Counted from the stretch's first letter, positions 25,905 to 35,387 are shown. The stretch: DNA of 64,000 bases from Streptomyces sp. NBC_01353 (GCF_036237275.1 NZ_CP108352.1:5580001-5644000); one strand, 5' to 3'. Program-made: numbers and translations. Notes: generated from the sequence alone by a model not told the origin.

Positions 25905-28598
25905 ATGCAGCTCCGACTTCCCCGGTGGGCCGCGGTCACCGCCGCCCTCGCCGTGCTCACGGGCGCCGGCACCTGGACCGCCGTCGCCACGGACGAACCG
26001 CCACCCGTGGACCGCGCGGACCAGGTGCTCGACATGCCCGGGGCACGGATCGACACCTCCTACTACACCGCCGATACGGCGGGCGGCGACGAGCGGCGGC
26101 CCGCCGTCCTCCTCGGGCACGGCTTCGGCGGCTCCAAGGACGACGTCCACGCCCAGGCCGAGCAGCTCGCCCGCGACGGATACGCCGTCCTGACCTGGTC
26201 GGCGCGCGGATTCGGCGCCTCCACCGGGCAGATCGGACTCAACGACCCCGACCACGAGGTCAAGGACGTCCAGCGGCTCATCGACTGGCTCGCCCGGCGG
26301 CCCGAGGTCCTGCTCGACAAGGTCGGCGACCCGCGCGTCGGGGTCACCGGCGCCTCCTACGGCGGCGCGGTCTCGCTGCTCGCCGCCGGCTACGACACCC
26401 GCGTCGACGCGATCGCCCCGCAGATCACCTACTGGAACCTCGCCGACGCCCTGTTCCCGAACGGCGTCTTCAAGAAGCTCTGGGCGGGCATCTTCTTCTC
26501 CGCAGGCAATCAGCCGAGCGGCGGAAGCCGGCAGCCGGCCGGCGACCAGCCCGGCGCGAGCGGTCCCTGTGGACGCTTCACGCCCGAACTCTGCTCCCTC
26601 TACCAGCGCGTCGCCGTCTCCGGACAGCCCGACGCCGCCGCCCGCACGCTGCTCGAGGCCCGCAGCCCCTCCGCCGTCGGAGACAGGATCAAGGTCCCCG
26701 CCCTGATCGTCCAGGGACAGACCGACTCCCTCTTCCCGCTCGGCCACGCCGACGCCATGGCGAAGGCGATCAGCGCCAACGGCGCACCCGTCGCCGTCGA
26801 CTGGATCGCGGGCGGACACGACGGCGGCAACCGCGAGACCGAACGCGTCGAGGCCCGGATCAGCAGCTGGTTCGACCGTCACCTCAAGCAGGACAAGGGC
26901 GCCGACACCGGTCCCGCGTTCCGCGTCAGCCGCGCCGGTGGAGTCGACTCCACCGACGGGCAGGCGCAGCTGCGCGGCGCGAGCTCCGACCGCTACTCCG
27001 GACTCTCGGGCGACGCGGGCGATGCGCTGTCCCTGTCGTTGGACGGCGGCCGTCCGCAGTCCTTCGCCAACCCGGCCGGCGCGGGCCCGCCCGCCATCTC
27101 CGCGGTCCCCGGCGTCGGCGGCGGGCTCTCCCAACTCTCCTCGCTCGGCGTCGGACTCTCCCTCGACTTCCCCGGCCAGCACGGCCGGTTCGAGGCGGAG
27201 CCCCTGGCCGAGCCGGTACGGATCACCGGCTCACCGACCGTCCGCGTGAAGGTCACGTCCGACAGCGCGGACGGTTCCGCCGTCCTGTTCGCCAAGGTCT
27301 ACGACGTCGGCCCGGACGGACGCCGGCAGGTGCTGCCCGCCCAACTGGTCACCCCCGTCCGCGTCGAGGACGCACGGAAGGGCAGGAGCGTCGAGCTGAC
27401 GCTGCCCACGATCGACCACGAGGTCGAGGCCGGGCACCGGCTGGCGCTGGTGCTCTCCGCCACCGACCTCGGCTACGCCTCCCCGGCCGTGCCGGCCGCC
27501 TACACCGTCGCCGTGGAGAGCCCGCTGACGGTCCCCACCGCGCCCGCCGTGGACACCCAGGCGGCCGCGATGCCCTGGTGGGTGTGGGGCCTCCCGCTCG
27601 CCGGAGTCCTGATCGCCGGCGCGCTGCTCCTCACCGCGCGCCGCCGGACCACGGCTCCCGCCCCGGACCCCGCGCTCGCCGCCGTACCGCTGCAGATCAC
27701 CGGGCTGACGAAGAAGTACGCCAAGTCCTCCGACCGGTACGCCGTACGGGATCTCTCCTTCCGGGTCGAACAGGGGCAGGTCCTCGGTCTCCTCGGGCCC
27801 AACGGCGCGGGAAAGACCACCACCCTGCGGATGCTCATGGGCCTGATCGGCCCCGACGACGGGGAGATCCGGGTCTTCGGCCAGGCCATCCGGCCCGGCG
27901 CCCCGGTGCTCTCCCGGGTCGGCGCCTTCGTCGAGGGCGCGGGCTTCCTGCCGCATCTGTCCGGGCGGGACAACCTGGAGCTGTACTGGAAGGCCACCGG
28001 CCGCCCCGCCGAGGACGCGCACATCGAGGAGGCCCTGGAGATCGCCGGCCTCGGCGACGCGCTCGCCCGCGCCGTACGGACGTACTCGCAGGGCATGAGG
28101 CAGCGGCTCGCCATCGCACAGGCCATGCTCGGACTGCCGGATCTGCTGATCCTCGACGAGCCGACCAACGGACTCGACCCGCCACAGATCCGTGAGATGC
28201 GGGACGTGATGATCCGGTACGCCGCCGAGGGCCGGACCGTCATCGTCTCCAGCCACCTCCTCTCGGAGGTCGAGCAGTCCTGCACCCATCTCGTGGTCAT
28301 GGACCGCGGGCAGCTCGTGCAGGCGGGGCCCGTCGGCGAGATCATCGGCGCGGGGGACACCCTGCTCGTCACGCTCGGGGACACCGTCCCGGACCCGCTC
28401 GTCGAGAAGATCGACGCGCTGCCCGGGATCGGCTCGGCCGTACGGACCGAGGGCGGACTCCTGGTCCGCCTCGACGGAGCCGACGCGACCGCGCTGATCG
28501 GCGAACTCGTCCGCCTGGACGTGCCCGTGACCGGTGTGGGTCCGCACCGTCGCCTCGAGGACGCGTTCCTGACCCTGATCGGAGGAGGATCCGCATGA
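25905..28598 (+). CDS. Fusion of an alpha/beta hydrolase with an ABC transporter ATPase
   Basis: An 897-residue protein. A signal anchor (WAAVTAALAVLTGAGTWTAVA) leads to an alpha/beta hydrolase of the CocE/X-Pro dipeptidyl-peptidase group: GHGFGG, nucleophile elbow GASYGG near residue 147, ALIVQGQTDSLFP, and GGHDGG with the catalytic His. A PepX C-terminal-like beta domain follows, then a membrane helix (WWVWGLPLAGVLIAGALLL, near 565-583). From about 600 there is a complete ABC ATPase: Walker A GPNGAGKT, signature YSQGMRQR (degenerate), Walker B LLILDEPT. The topology places the hydrolase outside and the ATPase inside. It overlaps its permease gene by four bases. Substrate unknown. Confidence 0.88.
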   Translation: MQLRLPRWAAVTAALAVLTGAGTWTAVATDEPPPVDRADQVLDMPGARIDTSYYTADTAGGDERRPAVLLGHGFGGSKDDVHAQAEQLARDGYAVLTWSARGFGASTGQIGLNDPDHEVKDVQRLIDWLARRPEVLLDKVGDPRVGVTGASYGGAVSLLAAGYDTRVDAIAPQITYWNLADALFPNGVFKKLWAGIFFSAGNQPSGGSRQPAGDQPGASGPCGRFTPELCSLYQRVAVSGQPDAAARTLLEARSPSAVGDRIKVPALIVQGQTDSLFPLGHADAMAKAISANGAPVAVDWIAGGHDGGNRETERVEARISSWFDRHLKQDKGADTGPAFRVSRAGGVDSTDGQAQLRGASSDRYSGLSGDAGDALSLSLDGGRPQSFANPAGAGPPAISAVPGVGGGLSQLSSLGVGLSLDFPGQHGRFEAEPLAEPVRITGSPTVRVKVTSDSADGSAVLFAKVYDVGPDGRRQVLPAQLVTPVRVEDARKGRSVELTLPTIDHEVEAGHRLALVLSATDLGYASPAVPAAYTVAVESPLTVPTAPAVDTQAAAMPWWVWGLPLAGVLIAGALLLTARRRTTAPAPDPALAAVPLQITGLTKKYAKSSDRYAVRDLSFRVEQGQVLGLLGPNGAGKTTTLRMLMGLIGPDDGEIRVFGQAIRPGAPVLSRVGAFVEGAGFLPHLSGRDNLELYWKATGRPAEDAHIEEALEIAGLGDALARAVRTYSQGMRQRLAIAQAMLGLPDLLILDEPTNGLDPPQIREMRDVMIRYAAEGRTVIVSSHLLSEVEQSCTHLVVMDRGQLVQAGPVGEIIGAGDTLLVTLGDTVPDPLVEKIDALPGIGSAVRTEGGLLVRLDGADATALIGELVRLDVPVTGVGPHRRLEDAFLTLIGGGSA

Positions 28599-29461
28599 GC
28601 ACGACCGCGGAACTGGTGGAGACCGCACCCGGCTACCGGGCGCGGCGCACCCTGCCGCTGCGCGTCGAGGCCGTACGGCAGCTCAAGCGGCGCCGCACCC
28701 TGGTCATGGGAGCGGTGCTCGCCGCCCTGCCGTTCGTCCTGATCATCGCGTTCGCGATCGGTGGGGGCCCGGACGGCAACGGGAACGGCCGGATCACGCT
28801 GATGGACACGGCGACGGCGTCGGCGGCGAACTTCGCCGCGACCTGTCTCTTCGTCTCCGCCGGCTTCCTGCTCGTGGTCCCGGTCGCCCTGTTCTGCGGG
28901 GACACCGTGGCCTCCGAAGCGAGCTGGTCCTCGCTGCGCTATCTGCTGGCCGCGCCCGTCCCCCGGGCCCGGCTGCTCTGGTCCAAGCTGGCCGTGGCGC
29001 TCGGCTTCAGTGCGGCCGCGATGGTGCTGCTGCCGCTGGTGGCGCTCGCCGCGGGCACGGTCGCCTACGGCTGGGGACCCCTGCGGCTCCCCACCGGCGG
29101 CGCCCTTCCGGCGGCAGAGACCCTGCCCCGGCTGGCCTTGGCCGTCGCGTTCATCTTCGTCTCCCAACTGGTGACCGCCGGGCTCGCGTTCTGGCTCTCC
29201 ACCCGGACCGACGCCCCGCTGGGCGCCGTCGGTGGAGCGGTCGGACTGACGATCATCGGCAACGTCCTGGACGCCGTCACGGCGCTGGGCTCCTGGCGCG
29301 ACTTCCTGCCCGCGCACTGGCAGTTCGCCTGGGCGGACGCGCTCCAGCCGCAGCTGGAGTGGGGCGGGATGGCCAAGGGCGCGGCGATCTCGGTGACGTA
29401 CGCCCTGATCCTCTTCGCGCTGGCCTTCCGGGGCTTCGCGCGCAAGGACATCGTGTCCTGA
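28595..29461 (+). CDS. ABC transporter permease
   Basis: A 288-residue ABC-2-type permease with about six hydrophobic segments (VLAALPFVLIIAFAIGG, FAATCLFVSAGFLLVVPVALF, AAAMVLLPLVALAAG, ALAVAFIFVSQLVTAGLAFWL, AVGLTIIGNVLDAV, YALILFALAF). It starts with ATG inside an ATGA overlap with the hydrolase-ATPase fusion, so the two form one exporter. Nothing shows the substrate. Confidence 0.9.
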   Translation: MSTTAELVETAPGYRARRTLPLRVEAVRQLKRRRTLVMGAVLAALPFVLIIAFAIGGGPDGNGNGRITLMDTATASAANFAATCLFVSAGFLLVVPVALFCGDTVASEASWSSLRYLLAAPVPRARLLWSKLAVALGFSAAAMVLLPLVALAAGTVAYGWGPLRLPTGGALPAAETLPRLALAVAFIFVSQLVTAGLAFWLSTRTDAPLGAVGGAVGLTIIGNVLDAVTALGSWRDFLPAHWQFAWADALQPQLEWGGMAKGAAISVTYALILFALAFRGFARKDIVS

Positions 29462-29467
29462 CCCCGG

Positions 29468-30223
29468 TCACACCCACCCCCTTCGAGCCGCTTCCGCGCC
29501 CGCGCGGAAGCGGCTCGTCGTGCCCAGGGCGTGCAACAGCTCGCCGACCCGGCGGCTGTAGGTCCGGCCGGACATGCCGAGGCGGGCGGCGGCCGTCTCG
29601 TCCGTGAGGCCGGCGAGGAGCGCTTCGAGGACCGGGCGGAGCTGGGCAGGGAGCTCGCGCGGCGGGGCGGTGGCGCCGACCAGCTCCTCGCCCGCGTCCC
29701 AAGTGATGTGATGGGCGCGGACCAGGGCCTGCACGACGACCGGGTCGCGGATCAACAGCAGCCCGTTGTACAGCAGCTCCAGATCGAGCGGGACCGCCGC
29801 CACCGTACGGTCGACGACGATCATCTTGAACGGGATCGAGTCCGTGAGACGGGCCCGCCCCGGCCCCCCGACCGTGCCCGCCACATGCGGCAGGGCGTGC
29901 CGCGGCACGATCCGTCTGACCTCCGGCGCCCGCTCCGCCGCGGCCCGCATGCACGCTCCTGCCAGCTCCAGGAACGGCTCGGGGATCGCACGGCCCGCGG
30001 AGGCGGCCGGGTCGTCGAAGGTCAGCAGTTCGTGCCGCGTCGAGGCGGCGAGTCCGGCCAGCGCGGCGCTGATCCGCCGCGTGCCGCGGACGGGGCGCCC
30101 CGGTGGCCGCTGTGCCTCGGGCACGGCCCTGTTCATCGCCGATCGCGCGAGCATCACGGAGCCCGCAGTCTCTGCCACCGCTGACCACCCCCGCCCGATC
30201 GGTGTGCCACTCCATGTACGCAT
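29468..30223 (-). CDS. LuxR-type helix-turn-helix regulator
   Basis: A 251-residue protein whose C-terminal 60 residues are a LuxR/GerE-like helix-turn-helix (LEALLAGLTDETAAARLGMSGRTYSRRVGELLHALGTTSRFRAG). The N-terminal part resembles the TrmB-like effector domain of small actinomycete LuxR regulators, with MIVVDRTVAAVPLD and LLIRDPVVVQALVRAHHITW. The start is uncertain: ATG 30223 is used because the conserved RGWSAVAETAG segment follows it, while ATG 30154 is the next option. It is divergent from the VWA lipoprotein and converges on the ABC permease, whose terminator-like hairpin lies inside its 3' end. Confidence 0.75.
   Translation of the reverse strand: MRTWSGTPIGRGWSAVAETAGSVMLARSAMNRAVPEAQRPPGRPVRGTRRISAALAGLAASTRHELLTFDDPAASAGRAIPEPFLELAGACMRAAAERAPEVRRIVPRHALPHVAGTVGGPGRARLTDSIPFKMIVVDRTVAAVPLDLELLYNGLLLIRDPVVVQALVRAHHITWDAGEELVGATAPPRELPAQLRPVLEALLAGLTDETAAARLGMSGRTYSRRVGELLHALGTTSRFRAGAEAARRGWV
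29484..29517 (+). terminator. Hairpin after the ABC permease, inside the LuxR coding end
   Basis: CGAGCCGCTTCCGCG (29484-29498) pairs with CGCGGAAGCGGCTCG (29503-29517): a 15-bp perfect stem with a 4-base loop, 22 bases after the permease stop. It encodes the last residues of the convergent LuxR protein (about FRAGAEAARRGW), so one sequence serves as protein code on one strand and probable terminator on the other. Confidence 0.65.
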
Positions 30224-30394
30224 GTGACTGCACACGGTGACAACCCCTGTTGAAAAGGATGGCGAGTCCATGCCACGGGAGGCCGCCCCGGCCGCCGTTG
30301 CCGCATTGAGATCCATCCGCAACTCCTTCGTCTGCTCCTTTCGGCCTCCTCGGACGTCACATTCACAAGTGCTCGAACTTGAGGGGGAGATGAC

Positions 30395-31945
30395 ATGAAG
30401 CGACGCCACAGGGCGCGACTCGCCGCCGGAATCCTGGCCGCCGGGCTGATCCTGACCGGGTGCGCGGGCGGCGAGAACGTCCATCGGAGCGCGGACGGGA
30501 GCGGGGGCGGCTACCGCGCCCCGGACGCCCGTCAGGACGCCGGCCCCGACGCGCGCCAGGACGACGCCCCCGAGGGCGAGCAGCGCTCCCGGCCGCCCGC
30601 CGACTGGCTCTCCACCTTCGCCCTGGACGTGGACACCGCCTCGTACGGCTATGCCCGCCGCACCCTCTCCGAGGGCCGGCTGCCCGACCCGGCGTCCGTG
30701 CGGCCCGAGGAGTTCGTCAACAGCTTCCGGCCGGACTATCCCCGTCCCGAGGGCGACGGCTTCAGCGTGACGATCGACGGGGCACGGACCGGGGCGGACG
30801 GCTGGTCGCTGGTCCGGGTCGGGCTCGCCACCGCCGCCGCGGACCGGAAGGGCGAACGCCCGCCCGCCGCCCTGACCTTCGTCGTCGACATCTCCGGCTC
30901 GATGGCGGAGACCGGCCGGCTCGACCTGGTCAAGGAGTCCCTCGGCATCCTCACCGACGAGCTCCGCGACGACGACTCGGTCGCGCTCGTCACCTTCAGC
31001 GACGAGGCCGAGATCCGGCTCCCGATGACGAAGGTCAAGGGGCAGCGCGAGCGGATCCACGGCATCGTCGACGAGTTGAGGACCACCTCCTCGACCAACG
31101 TGGAGGCGGGCGTACGCACCGGCTACGACGTCGCCGTCGAGGGGCATCGCAAGGGCGCCACCAACCGCGTCGTGCTGCTCTCCGACGCCCTCGCCAACAC
31201 CGGCGACACCGACGCGCGGTCGATCCTCGACCGGATCGACAAGGAGCGCAGGGAGTACGGGATCACCCTCTTCGGCGTCGGCGTCGGCAGCGACTACGGC
31301 GACGCGTTCATGGAGCAGCTCGCCGACAAGGGCGACGGGCACACCACGTACGTCGCCACCATCGAGCAGGCGCGCAAGGTCTTCGTGGACCAGCTGCCCA
31401 CGAACATCGAGCTGCGTGCCCGCGACGCCAAGGCGCAGGTCGCCTTCGACCCGAAGACCGTCGAGCGCTTCCGGCTGATCGGCTACGAGAACCGGGAGGT
31501 CGCCGACGAGGACTTCCGCAACGACAAGGTCGACGGCGGCGAGGTGGGGGCGGGGCACACCGTCACCGCGCTGTACGCGGTGAAGACCCGGCCCGGCCGC
31601 AGCGGCCCGCTGGCCACGGCCACGGTCCGCTGGCTCGACCCGAAGAACCGCGCCCCGCACGAGAACACCGGGAGCGTCGGGACGAGTGCGCTCACCTCCT
31701 CGCTCTGGGCCCCCGGCCACGACAGCCTTCAACTGACCGCCGTCACCGCCTACTTCGCCGACCGGCTGCGGGGCGGCGATCTGCCGGGGGCGCCGAAGCT
31801 CACCGAGCTCGCGGAGCGCTCGGGTGCGATCGCGGAGCGGTCGGGTTCGAAGGTGGTGGGGGAGCTGACGGAGGCGATCCGGCAGGCGGACAAGTTGTCG
31901 GCGAGGGACGGGGACGCGGAATCGGGGGATCCGTACTCCGGCTGA
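30395..31945 (+). CDS. VWA domain lipoprotein (YfbK-like)
   Basis: A 516-residue exported protein. The signal peptide ends in a lipobox LTGC with the acylated Cys at 23. A polar linker follows. The von Willebrand factor N-terminal segment (STFALDVDTASYGYARR), the VWA domain with its metal site DISGSM (near 167) and a C-terminal DUF3520 (TVTALYAVKT onwards) are present. This arrangement is that of YfbK-type proteins. It should sit on the outer face of the cytoplasmic membrane. VWA domains bind protein partners through a metal ion, but the partner is unknown. Confidence 0.92.
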   Translation: MKRRHRARLAAGILAAGLILTGCAGGENVHRSADGSGGGYRAPDARQDAGPDARQDDAPEGEQRSRPPADWLSTFALDVDTASYGYARRTLSEGRLPDPASVRPEEFVNSFRPDYPRPEGDGFSVTIDGARTGADGWSLVRVGLATAAADRKGERPPAALTFVVDISGSMAETGRLDLVKESLGILTDELRDDDSVALVTFSDEAEIRLPMTKVKGQRERIHGIVDELRTTSSTNVEAGVRTGYDVAVEGHRKGATNRVVLLSDALANTGDTDARSILDRIDKERREYGITLFGVGVGSDYGDAFMEQLADKGDGHTTYVATIEQARKVFVDQLPTNIELRARDAKAQVAFDPKTVERFRLIGYENREVADEDFRNDKVDGGEVGAGHTVTALYAVKTRPGRSGPLATATVRWLDPKNRAPHENTGSVGTSALTSSLWAPGHDSLQLTAVTAYFADRLRGGDLPGAPKLTELAERSGAIAERSGSKVVGELTEAIRQADKLSARDGDAESGDPYSG

Positions 31946-31991
31946 TCCACAACCGCTGCGCGGTGGCCGTGGATCCCGTCATGATGGGGCC

Positions 31992-32459
31992 ATGGCCACC
32001 CTGCTGCTCGCCCTCGCCGTCGGATCCACCGGCCTCTACGCCGGGTTCATGCTGATCTTCATGACCGGGATCATGCCCGCCCTCGCCCGGCTCGGGGACG
32101 CGGAGTTCGTCGACGCGATGCGGCGGATCAACGAGTACGTTCCCAAGCCCGTGTTCCTGATCGTGTTCCTGGGGGTCGTGGCCTTCCCGGTGGCCGCGTT
32201 CTTCGTGCCGGTCGACGGGCGCTCCGACACCCAGAAGTGGCTGGTCCTGGCCGGTCTCGTCTGTGCCGTGGTCAACCACCTGATCACGATGGGCGGCAAC
32301 GTTCCGCTGAACAACGCGCTGGCCGCCTCGGAGCGGACGGGGGTGGATCCGTCCGCGGTCCGGGCTGCCTTCGAGAAGCGCTGGAACGCCTTCCACGCGG
32401 TCCGTACGGTGTTGATCACCGCCGCGTTCGGGCTGCTGATCGCCGCATCCCTGAACTGA
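31992..32459 (+). CDS. DUF1772 membrane protein
   Basis: A 155-residue protein with four hydrophobic helices and the DUF1772 pattern: GLYAGFMLIFMTGIMPAL at the start, NHLITMGGNVPLNNAL near residue 95, and FEKRWNAFHAVRTVL near 120. The family includes membrane proteins called anthrone oxygenase-like, though most have no known role. It lies at the border of the secondary-metabolite region and converges on the afsA-like gene, so it probably does not belong to that cluster. Confidence 0.8.
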   Translation: MATLLLALAVGSTGLYAGFMLIFMTGIMPALARLGDAEFVDAMRRINEYVPKPVFLIVFLGVVAFPVAAFFVPVDGRSDTQKWLVLAGLVCAVVNHLITMGGNVPLNNALAASERTGVDPSAVRAAFEKRWNAFHAVRTVLITAAFGLLIAASLN

Positions 32460-32464
32460 TCGGT

Positions 32465-33421
32465 TCAGGAAGGGAGTTCCGCGACCGTGGTGATGGCGGT
32501 GAAGAGGATCTCGTCGTCCTGGCGGCCGGTCACCCGGATCAGCCGCTCCGGGCTGCCCGGGTAGTCCACGGCCGGCTCGGTCTCGATCCAGCAGGGGCTG
32601 CCGAACTCGGCGTACCGGTGGAAGGTGGAGTCCATCGCCACCGGCAGCACCGGCCGGCCGGCGGGCGTCAGCGTCTGCACGGCTTGGCGGGCCGCCTCCA
32701 GCAGGACCATGCCGGGGATGTGGTCGCCGGGGTGGTCGAAGAGGACGGGGTGGCGGGTGTCGACCCGCAGCTGCCAGCGGTCGGCGCGGTCGGTCGGGGT
32801 GAGCACGACGTCGAACTCGCTGAGCCGGCCGACGGACCGCGGCTCCACGGCCGCGGTGGGCGGCTCCTGGGTGGTCGCCGCCTCGGCGAGGCGGTCGGCG
32901 CGCAGCCGACGGTAGACCTCGGGGCTGGTGCAGGTGTAGCGGGCGTTGCCGGTGGCGAGCGTCCGGCCCTGCTCGCTGATCACGACCTCGTAGCTCAGCC
33001 CGGCCAGCCGGCCGGCACGGCGGCGGATGTCGGTGCAGGTGACGTCGAGGCGCAGATCGGCGGGCGCCCCACCGACGGGCAGCATCGCGGGCATCACACG
33101 GTAGTTGAGCTCCCACATCAGGAACTGGTGGCCCAGCGGCACGTCGAAGCCCGCGTGGGCGAGCAGCGCACCCACCTGGCGGATCGTTTCGGCGGCCAGC
33201 ATCGGATCGTAGTGCGAGCCACCCACCGGACCGAAGAAGGAGTGTCCACGCGGCCACTGGGCGCTGAGCGTGAAGTGCGCCTCGTCCGTACGGGACCAAT
33301 CGGCGGTGAGAAAGACCTCGGCGAGCGCGGCCCGGTGAACGTACTCACGGGGAGCCGTCGTGGTGAGCCCCCGGAAGGCTTCCGTGTCCACGGTGTCGGT
33401 CGTGGCGGACGTCTGCAGCAT
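32465..33421 (-). CDS. AfsA/ScbA-type gamma-butyrolactone synthase
   Basis: A 318-residue protein with two AfsA hot-dog repeats: YVHRAALAEVFLTADW and HYDPMLAAETIRQVGALLAH in the first, FDVVLTPTDR and GDHIPGMVLLEAARQA in the second. The family joins a beta-ketoacyl-ACP to dihydroxyacetone phosphate to begin A-factor-like signal synthesis. It is divergent from a HAD phosphatase, with a dehydrogenase and a ScbR-like receptor next, so the full signalling set is together. Its promoter region has ARE-like sequence. It is probably the left border of the cluster. Confidence 0.93.
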   Translation of the reverse strand: MLQTSATTDTVDTEAFRGLTTTAPREYVHRAALAEVFLTADWSRTDEAHFTLSAQWPRGHSFFGPVGGSHYDPMLAAETIRQVGALLAHAGFDVPLGHQFLMWELNYRVMPAMLPVGGAPADLRLDVTCTDIRRRAGRLAGLSYEVVISEQGRTLATGNARYTCTSPEVYRRLRADRLAEAATTQEPPTAAVEPRSVGRLSEFDVVLTPTDRADRWQLRVDTRHPVLFDHPGDHIPGMVLLEAARQAVQTLTPAGRPVLPVAMDSTFHRYAEFGSPCWIETEPAVDYPGSPERLIRVTGRQDDEILFTAITTVAELPS

Positions 33422-33785
33422 GAGATCCCTCTACTAGGGGCCTACTAAGGAGATTCGGGCAACCAGCACCGGGGAAGTTACGAACTCCTCGGTACGTTTC
33501 GCAAGGGCGCGGGTACGGTTCTGTCAGGTCGATGCGGGGAAGGGGGGAGGGCCTTCGAGACTGCCCGCACTCAACGACGCCTGTCAGAACGGCAGATGTC
33601 CGACTCATGAGACCCGAGGGTTCACGAGTGAGGTGGCTTCGGGTATCTTCCAGCTGCCGGAAATCTGTACCGCCAGGTTTGTTTCTCGGACATCCGAGAC
33701 GCCGGTTCGGGTGATCGCGTCACAAACTGCGCGCGATTCGTTCCGATATGCCCGGCCCGCCGATCGGCTGTCCCTTGGAGACTCC
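33422..33785. promoter_or_regulatory. Divergent control region of the butyrolactone genes
   Basis: This 364-base gap has no credible gene. It includes a short repeat CTACTAGGGGCCTACTAAGG just upstream of the afsA-like start. A candidate autoregulatory element at 33660-33685, read on the minus strand, has the half site AAACAAACC, a 4-base spacer TGGC and then GGTACAGATTT, a weaker match to the expected GGT..GTTT half. Such elements bind ScbR/ArpA-type receptors. Confidence 0.45.
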
Positions 33786-34478
33786 GTGGAACACCTGCGT
33801 CAGATAACCGTCGCCGCCGTCAACATCGACGGCGTCCTGCTGAACGACACGTTCAGCCCGGTCATCCACCGGTTCATCACCAGCCGCGGCGGCCACTACG
33901 ACGCCGAGGTGGAGCGGGAGATCTTCTCCCAGACCCAGCTCACCGCGGCCAAGGCCCTCGGTGCCGCGGCCGGACTCTCCTGGAGTCCCGAGGACGTGCT
34001 CGCGGCCTACTTCGAGGAGCGCGCCGCCCATCTGGCCGAGCATCCGCTGCACCTGCTCGACGGCGCCACCGAGCTGCTGGTGCGGCTGCGGGAACTGGGG
34101 CTGCGGACGGTCTGCTACGGCGGGCTCGACGCGTCCCACTTCGACCTGCACCTGCGGGAGCAGGCGCATCTCTTCGACGCCCCCGGCTATGTGTGCACCA
34201 ACGACTTCCGGCCCGGGGTCCGCGAGTTGACGCGGGACCTCGGACTCCGCTTCGACCAGATCCTCTTCATCGACGACGTCGCCCGCGTCGCGGAGGCCGC
34301 CAAGGAGCTCGGGGTGCCCTTCGTCGGCCACCCGAGCGACTTCGCGCACGGGTTCCAGGGCGAGCTGATGCGCCGGGCGGGCGTCAGGCACGTGGTGCGC
34401 TCGCTCGACGAGATCGACGAGTCCCTGCTGCGGACCCTCGACGCCGAGGCCGCCACCGGTACTGTCTGGAACCGCTGA
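33786..34478 (+). CDS. HAD family hydrolase, probable butyrolactone phosphatase
   Basis: A 230-residue haloacid-dehalogenase protein. Motif I is changed from the usual DxD: VAAVNIDGVLLNDTF, so the usual nucleophile position reads Asn-Ile-Asp. Motif III/IV is LRFDQILFIDDVARVAEAAKELG (near 160-180). Between them lies a helical cap. The GTG at 33786 is chosen for GGAG five bases upstream; the open frame extends 5' but that part is unconserved. HAD proteins recur in butyrolactone gene sets, where a phosphate must be removed from the AfsA product. This role is inferred from position. Confidence 0.75.
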   Translation: MEHLRQITVAAVNIDGVLLNDTFSPVIHRFITSRGGHYDAEVEREIFSQTQLTAAKALGAAAGLSWSPEDVLAAYFEERAAHLAEHPLHLLDGATELLVRLRELGLRTVCYGGLDASHFDLHLREQAHLFDAPGYVCTNDFRPGVRELTRDLGLRFDQILFIDDVARVAEAAKELGVPFVGHPSDFAHGFQGELMRRAGVRHVVRSLDEIDESLLRTLDAEAATGTVWNR

Positions 34479-34616
34479 GATCCACGTGGCGTATCCACCT
34501 GAAGTCGCCGCCCGCGCGGCCGGACCTGTGATTCCGTCGAGCCCGTCGACGACGACGCGCCCGGCGCACCACAGCCAGGCGTCACACATCCAACTGCCGA
34601 GGGAGACGACCGTCCC

Positions 34617-35387
34617 ATGACTGCCGACCACCGCCTGCTGCCCGAGAAGGTCGCCCTGATCACCGGAGCGAGCAGCGGAATCGGAGCGGCCGCCGCCCGG
34701 GTCTTCGCCCGTGAGGGCGCCCGCGTCGTGCTCGCCGCCCGCCGCGAGGACAGACTCAAGGCCCTGGTGACCGAGTTGCGCGAGCAGGGGGCCGAGGCCG
34801 AGTACGTGGTGGCGGACATGACCCGCCGCGAGGACACCCGAGCCGCGGTGGCGCGCGCGGTGGACACGTACGGAAGGCTCGACGTGGCGTTCAACAACGC
34901 CGGGTGGGGTGCCGGCCGCGAGCCGCTGCACGAGATGGACGACGAGCTCTACGACCGGATCCTGGACGTCAATCTGCGCGGGGTCTGGAACTGCCTGCGG
35001 GACGAGATCGCCGCGATGCTGACCACCGGCGGCGGCGCGATCGTGAACACCAGCAGCGTCGGCGGACTGCTCGCGACCCCGGTCGCCGCGCCCTACGTGG
35101 CCGCCAAGCACGCCGTGGTCGGACTGACCAAGGCCGCCGCCGCCGAGTACGCGGCCCAGGGGATCCGGATCAACTCGGTGGCGCCCGGGACGACCCGTAC
35201 CGAAGTGGTCACCGAGTGGTTCGCCGCGGTGCCCGGGATCGAGGAGGCGCTGCACGCCGCCACCCCGCAGCCGCGGACCGCCGAGCCCGAGGAGATCGCC
35301 GAGGCGGCGGCCTGGCTCTGCAGCGACCGATCGTCGTTCGTCACCGGTGCGATCATGCCGGTGGACGGCGGCTTCACGATGGTGTGA
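34617..35387 (+). CDS. Short-chain dehydrogenase, probable butyrolactone ketoreductase
   Basis: A 256-residue SDR with TGASSGIGAAAARVF (residues about 16-30), NNAGWGAG near 92, catalytic Ser in NTSSVGGLL and YVAAKHA (Tyr-x3-Lys near 160). The C-terminal GAIMPVDGGFTMV is typical of FabG-like reductases. It lies between the HAD gene and the receptor, so its likely job is to reduce the ring or side-chain ketone of the signal molecule, as ScbB and BarS1 do. A tailoring role in the cluster product is possible. Confidence 0.8.
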   Translation: MTADHRLLPEKVALITGASSGIGAAAARVFAREGARVVLAARREDRLKALVTELREQGAEAEYVVADMTRREDTRAAVARAVDTYGRLDVAFNNAGWGAGREPLHEMDDELYDRILDVNLRGVWNCLRDEIAAMLTTGGGAIVNTSSVGGLLATPVAAPYVAAKHAVVGLTKAAAAEYAAQGIRINSVAPGTTRTEVVTEWFAAVPGIEEALHAATPQPRTAEPEEIAEAAAWLCSDRSSFVTGAIMPVDGGFTMV

